Of a stretch of 64,000 nucleotides of DNA, positions 60,049 through 64,000 are shown in pieces. Below the pieces are notes generated by a model. The model had not been told where the DNA came from. It was given only the letters and a program-made list of their open reading frames with translations, and searched no databases. The DNA comes from Lingula anatina (Eukaryota > Brachiopoda > Lingulata > Lingulida > Lingulidae): NCBI RefSeq assembly GCF_001039355.2, contig NW_019775706.1, forward strand, positions 1-64,000. Reading direction: 5' to 3'. Numbering within the stretch: position 1 is the first letter of the stretch; every line of letters begins with the position of its first letter. A program made the position numbers and the translations under genes.

Positions 60049-60615
60049 TTACTTCTTGGCGGCCTTCTTAGGGGTCTTCTTTACTTTAGGCTTAGCTGCT
60101 TTCTTCGGGGTCTTCACTTTCTTGACGGTTTTGGGCTTGGCAGTCTTGGCGGCTTTCTTGGGGGATTTCGCTTTCTTGGGCTTAGCTGCCTTTTTTTCTC
60201 CTGCTGGTTTCTTTGCGGCCTTCTTTGGTGTCTTGACTTTCTTTACCTTCTTTGGCTTTTCCGCCTTGGGCTTTTTAACTGCCTTGGGTTTCTTCACCTT
60301 GGGGGCTGCTGGCTTCTTAGCTGCTGCGCCGAGTTTAAAAGAACCGGCTGCTCCCTTTCCCTTGGTCTGTAGAAGTTTACCATCAGTGACGGCGCTCTTC
60401 AGGTACTTCTTGATGAAGGGGGAGACTCTTACCATATCCACCTTGTAGTTACCGGCTATGTACTTCTTGATGGCTTGGAGAGAAGAGCCCCCACGTTCTT
60501 TCAGTGTACCTATGGCAGCGTTGACCATTTCGGCCACTGGCGGGTGGCTGGCTGGGGCCTTTGGCTTGGCTTTGGTAGCCTTCTTTGCAGGTGCTGGTGC
60601 AGCGGCGTCGGCCAT
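60049..60615 (-). CDS. Histone H1 (linker histone)
   Basis: A single exon of 189 codons (188 aa). The start was chosen at [12 protein letters not shown] because upstream in-frame residues do not look like H1. The order is a short Ala/Lys/Pro N-tail (1-21), the winged-helix globular domain (about 22-95: [47 protein letters not shown]), and a Lys/Ala/Pro C-tail with many KTPKKAAK and KSPKKAAK repeats (CDK-type S/TPKK sites). It binds the nucleosome dyad and linker DNA. It is intronless with a histone stem-loop, so expression should be S-phase linked. It is a lone H1, with no core histone gene in the window. Confidence 0.97.
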   Translation of the reverse strand: MADAAAPAPAKKATKAKPKAPASHPPVAEMVNAAIGTLKERGGSSLQAIKKYIAGNYKVDMVRVSPFIKKYLKSAVTDGKLLQTKGKGAAGSFKLGAAAKKPAAPKVKKPKAVKKPKAEKPKKVKKVKTPKKAAKKPAGEKKAAKPKKAKSPKKAAKTAKPKTVKKVKTPKKAAKPKVKKTPKKAAKK

Positions 60616-60699
60616 TCTATACTTGCAGGTGAAACGTCGATGACTATCTTCTGTGAACACTAAACGATTAGTATGATCCAAGAATGATGTATAGGTTTT

Positions 60700-60718
60700 G
60701 TGTCGGCGAAGCCGACAC
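60700..60718. promoter_or_regulatory. Perfect hairpin upstream of the H1 start
   Basis: GTGTCGGC-GAA-GCCGACAC forms an eight-pair stem with a three-base loop, 85 bases upstream of the H1 start codon. It lies in the promoter or 5' leader. Its role, if any, is unknown. Confidence 0.5.
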
Positions 60719-60839
60719 GGGAAAGTTACGAAGTCTCGTGCATTAAAATACAAGAGCTTCTTTCAATCCCCAAAACGTGTTTATTGTTGTCTTCTGCCTC
60801 TATTGTTTGTCTGTACGTGGTTTTGGTCTCGCTTGGATT

Positions 60840-61115
60840 TTTTTTTTTTTTTTTTTTTTTTTGACCGTCTCTTTCCAGTTTGCGCGCTGGCCGCCCCTTC
60901 CAGCTTGTTAATTTTTTCCAGATGTTTGTTATTATAATATAAATATATGTATATATAATATACATATATTATATACCTTTTTTCCTCCGCCTTTATAGTA
61001 TTATTGTGTTTTCTCATTCCATTTCCTTGTCTCTGGTCATCGGGAGCCCAGATGTGTTTATCCTTATTTTGTGGACTGAGGTTGCCCTTTTCTGGGTTGT
61101 ATTTTTTCCTTTCTN
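60840..61115. other. Poly-T, AT-palindrome and assembly join upstream of H1
   Basis: A 23-base poly-T (60840-60862) and a TATATA-rich palindromic patch (60935-60975) precede the single N at 61115. Whether sequence to the right is truly adjacent to H1 is uncertain. Confidence 0.6.
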
Positions 61116-63327
61116 ATATGATCCAAGGTTAAAAGGCACTTCTATTTAAAGCGTCCGCGCGGACCTCTTAGAACACACCACCCATATGCACAGGAAAATT
61201 CAACATGGAGAACCGCTTTCACTTAATGTGTGTTAGTTTGTGTTCTTTGGATAAAAATTGCTTCAAATTCACTGTGTTATATGGTGAAGTGAATTATGAG
61301 AATTATTCTTAACATAACAAAGATTAATTTGACTACAGTTTATAGAGTTTGAAGGCCACCTTCGTATTGAAAAGACAATGTTAATTTCTTAGTTGTGTTA
61401 TTTATTTCAAATATTTGCAGAACTAATGGTATAAAAAGCCCAATTACCAAAAATTATGTTAAAAACATTTATGAAGTCAAACCTTGATATCTTAAGATTC
61501 GTGCTAGACCATTTTTATGTGTTTATATGCACGGTTTCTAATTTTATTCGAATATTTACCAAGACCTAAGAAACACAACCTGATCCATACTATAATCGTG
61601 TTATCTAAATCATATATAGGAAATCTTTGGCTTCTCCCTCACTTTTTGAAAGAAAAACGTATTAAACACTTGAAACACATCTCATAGAACCTTTTGCTTT
61701 ATAGTAAAATGTCAAAATGAAGGATTTAGTCTCTTTAAAGTGTATTTTAAAGGCGATACATACAGAAAGAACTTTCCGCCATGTTGGATAATTGAGAGTC
61801 GTGGGTGAAAATCGTTCGTATTTCGTTTGCAATTTTTGGACCAGCGATTTGCTTCTTTCATTGTAAATTTTACACACTGGGCTTCTTAAAACTCTATGTA
61901 AGTGTGCTGAGGTTATATTTTTTTCAAAGGTTCCGCTTTATTTCAACATTGCAAAGCGAAGCAATTCTCACTATCAAAGCCCCGACAGCTATACACAGTG
62001 CACTATATAGCCAGGTATGATGTGGATCCTGTCTTCACCTCTGTGGGTTAGAAATATGCTCCCCAAAACGTGAATTTGATAAGGCAAAACTTTGAGTTTT
62101 CATTATAGTTTACTTAGGTCTTCTTTTGACCATTGTAAGTTACGAGAAGCCATATATATTCTGTATATAGGGGCCTACAGTACAGATCGATTAAAGACTC
62201 AAATTAAGCTGGGATGGTATAGGCTATATGAAATCTGCACAGTACATGCCGTAGCGCATGGGCTAGGCGTAGTAAGCGCCCACAGATCGACATATAAATC
62301 AAGTGTTACGTTTAGACACTTATTTAAACAATTTTATAGAAATTAAGGGTGTTAAAAATGAGGGGTGTAGCATTTGATCCAAACTTGCTTACAGCGTACG
62401 AGTATAGGTCTATTTGATATCTATAGGTTATACGTACTTATCTGTGAAATGGCGTGTCTGTCACCCGCACATCCGAAAACCCGAAATTTTTAATTTTATT
62501 ACTTTAATATTTATCTTTTGCAAAATAAAGCTTCATATATAAATTAATCAATTTTCTTACAGATTCTTAAATAACTGATTCTTTTAAAATGAAACGATAT
62601 CATACTGCGACAATGATTAAGTATACAAAAAAAAAAAAAAAAAAAAAAAAAACGGGGGCAAAAATAAAATAAAATAAAATAAAAGAATTTAATTTAGAAT
62701 ATGAATATGAACGGAAAAAAGTATTTTTTTCACAATATTGTTACGTTTTCAATGTTGATAATTAGTTGTCACTGCTGTTGTCGTGTAAAGTGTGCCGGCA
62801 GCTGATTTAAAATATACGGGCAGTGTGTGCGTGTCCGTCTCTGGTAACGTGGACACAGAGCTGCCGTTGCAGTGCCGTCCTGGTCGGTGCACGTGGCGCG
62901 GAATTTCTGCCTGTCGCGAGTTTTCATGAGTTCCCTCTGCTGCCGCCGCCAAAGTGGTGAATTCCCTTCATCGAGTATATTTATAATTTAGTCGGAGTTT
63001 GAGTAACCTCCGTGATTAATTGAGTTGTAGTTGAGGTGGAACAGTCGGAGTCAGACTGAGTGTAGCCTATGTCCACTCTGTTTGCAGAGACAGATCTCAA
63101 ATTGTACAGTGGGTCTTCCAAATAAATAAATAAAAAAATAAATAAACAGATTTATGTGTTATGTGATTTGTAATGCTGGGGCAAAAAGTCGCATTAGTGG
63201 TGCCCAGCGAATAATTAAAAAATAAAATTCTCTTCCAGAAGTTCAATAGAAAACCCACCCAAAAGAACATTACACTTATGAACAGCGATGGGATAATAAC
63301 TTCACAGTATACACTCCAAAAAACAAA

Positions 63328-63375
<48 letters not shown>

Positions 63376-63683
63376 CAGAAGGAACCCGGAAGAAGAAACG
63401 AAAGACCTGCCAGTGAGACAAACAAATTTTAATCCACATTAAAATGTGCACATTTAAAAAGACACTAAAGGGAGTTCATGTATGTCCCATTTTACGTCTC
63501 TATCCAGTATGCCATTTTTTTTAATTGATTTATTTATTAGTCTATATTTTACATGCTAGTATTAGTGGACAAGTGGACACCACTCACTTGTGCTCGTACC
63601 CGACCTCTTGACTCAAGGAGGGGCTCGTTTTGGGCAACTCTTCTAGATTTGGAGATCGGTAACAAGCTTGAGAGGAAGCCGAA
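61116..63683. other. Intergenic DNA upstream of ERGIC3, no gene recognised
   Basis: Mostly AT-rich. It contains TATTTAAAGCG at 61144, poly-A 62627-62652, poly-T 63331-63376, a relatively GC-rich patch at about 62775-62960 that could be an untranslated first exon, and (AAAT)n near 62665. Short open frames here have no recognisable features. Confidence 0.5.
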
Positions 63684-63780
63684 ATGGCAGGCAAAGAAAT
63701 ATGGTCAAAACTTCGCCAATTTGACGCCTACCCTAAAACTTTGGAAGATTTTCGAGTAAAAACTTTCACAGGAGCTACAG
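63684..63780 (+). CDS. ERGIC3: ERGIC3, first coding exon (gene continues past the window)
   Basis: ATG in a good context (CGAAATGG) opens 97 bases encoding MAGKEIWSKLRQFDAYPKT and continuing LEDFRVKTFTGAT, then a G|GTGAGT donor. The segment LRQFDAYPKTLEDFRVKT is diagnostic of the ERV41/ERV46 family, specifically ERGIC3/Erv46. Members are two-pass membrane proteins cycling between ER and cis-Golgi as cargo receptors. This is the cytosolic N-terminus before the first membrane span. The rest of the gene lies to the right of position 64000 or in introns beginning here. Confidence 0.92.
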
Positions 63781-64000
63781 GTGAGTGGCCACTCGGGTTG
63801 TTGTTTTTATGATCGGCGAAGTAGAAAAAAGACATCACGAGTGTAACCTAGCGCGCATGCTGTCAGTTTTTCATTGGTCGAGTGTTGGCAACTATTTGAA
63901 ATCCTATTGTTGCTCGATTATAAGATAATAATACAATAACAAGCGACAACAGTTCCCTTTATATTGACAAATTGTGCTAAGCATGGGAAGATCGACAATT

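Noticed and set aside
59999-60448. Long hydrophobic open frames antisense to histone H1
   Set aside because: They are mirror images of the Lys/Ala/Pro-rich H1 tail and have no independent support.
60049-60753. H1 start at the upstream in-frame ATG (60753)
   Set aside because: The extra 46 residues are not H1-like and include the promoter hairpin region; MADAAAP at 60615 is the usual H1 start.
1-64000. CRISPR array, tRNA genes, prokaryotic operons or a viral insertion
   Set aside because: Tandem repeats present are microsatellites and minisatellites without spacer structure; I found no cloverleaf or A/B-box pair I would defend and no viral structural or replication gene. All genes are intron-containing animal genes apart from intronless H1 and the LINE.

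Overview
The window is eukaryotic nuclear DNA from a ciliated metazoan. The genes have many short exons with GT-AG introns, the DNA is AT-rich, and DNA transposons, a LINE and microsatellites are abundant. An axonemal dynein light intermediate chain gene, a histone H1 gene with a classical 3' stem-loop, and the protein similarities fit a marine invertebrate, most likely a lophotrochozoan such as a mollusc. The species cannot be fixed from the sequence alone.

Layout. 1-14131: a repetitive block of partial copies of two convergent genes, a short-chain dehydrogenase/reductase (SDR, + strand) and the 3' end of DCAF13 (- strand). The leftmost DCAF13 copies are decayed and a later one (10087-14131) is open. 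14133-18100: a minisatellite and a 5'-truncated LINE. 18513-21080: the only complete SDR gene (284 aa). 23101-29061: complete DCAF13/SOF1 (12 exons, 445 aa). 29062-29667: divergent promoter. 29668-43031: TSEN2, tRNA-splicing endonuclease (10 exons, 679 aa), whose 8.4 kb third intron holds an opposite-strand gene for a secreted two-repeat cysteine-rich protein (31370-36118). 44064-47233: DNALI1 on the - strand, sharing a 149 bp divergent promoter with EMC2 (47383-58500, + strand). That promoter carries a ciliary X-box. 50609-56569 repeats most of DNALI1/EMC2 and looks like the other haplotype placed inside a microsatellite gap. 60049-60615: histone H1. 63684-63780: first exon of ERGIC3, running off the right edge.

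The cell-biological genes are unrelated housekeeping functions: ribosome biogenesis, tRNA splicing, ER membrane insertion, ciliary motility, chromatin and ER-Golgi cycling. They share architecture (head-to-head pairs) rather than a pathway. Six single-base N positions and one run of 25 N mark assembly joins, and most local 'duplications' begin or end at them. The part with the best claim to novelty is the nested cysteine-rich secreted gene. Other points of interest are the X-box in the DNALI1/EMC2 promoter, several non-autonomous DNA transposon families with readable termini, and the nested-haplotype structure at EMC2. I saw no prokaryote-type defence system, CRISPR array or tRNA gene.
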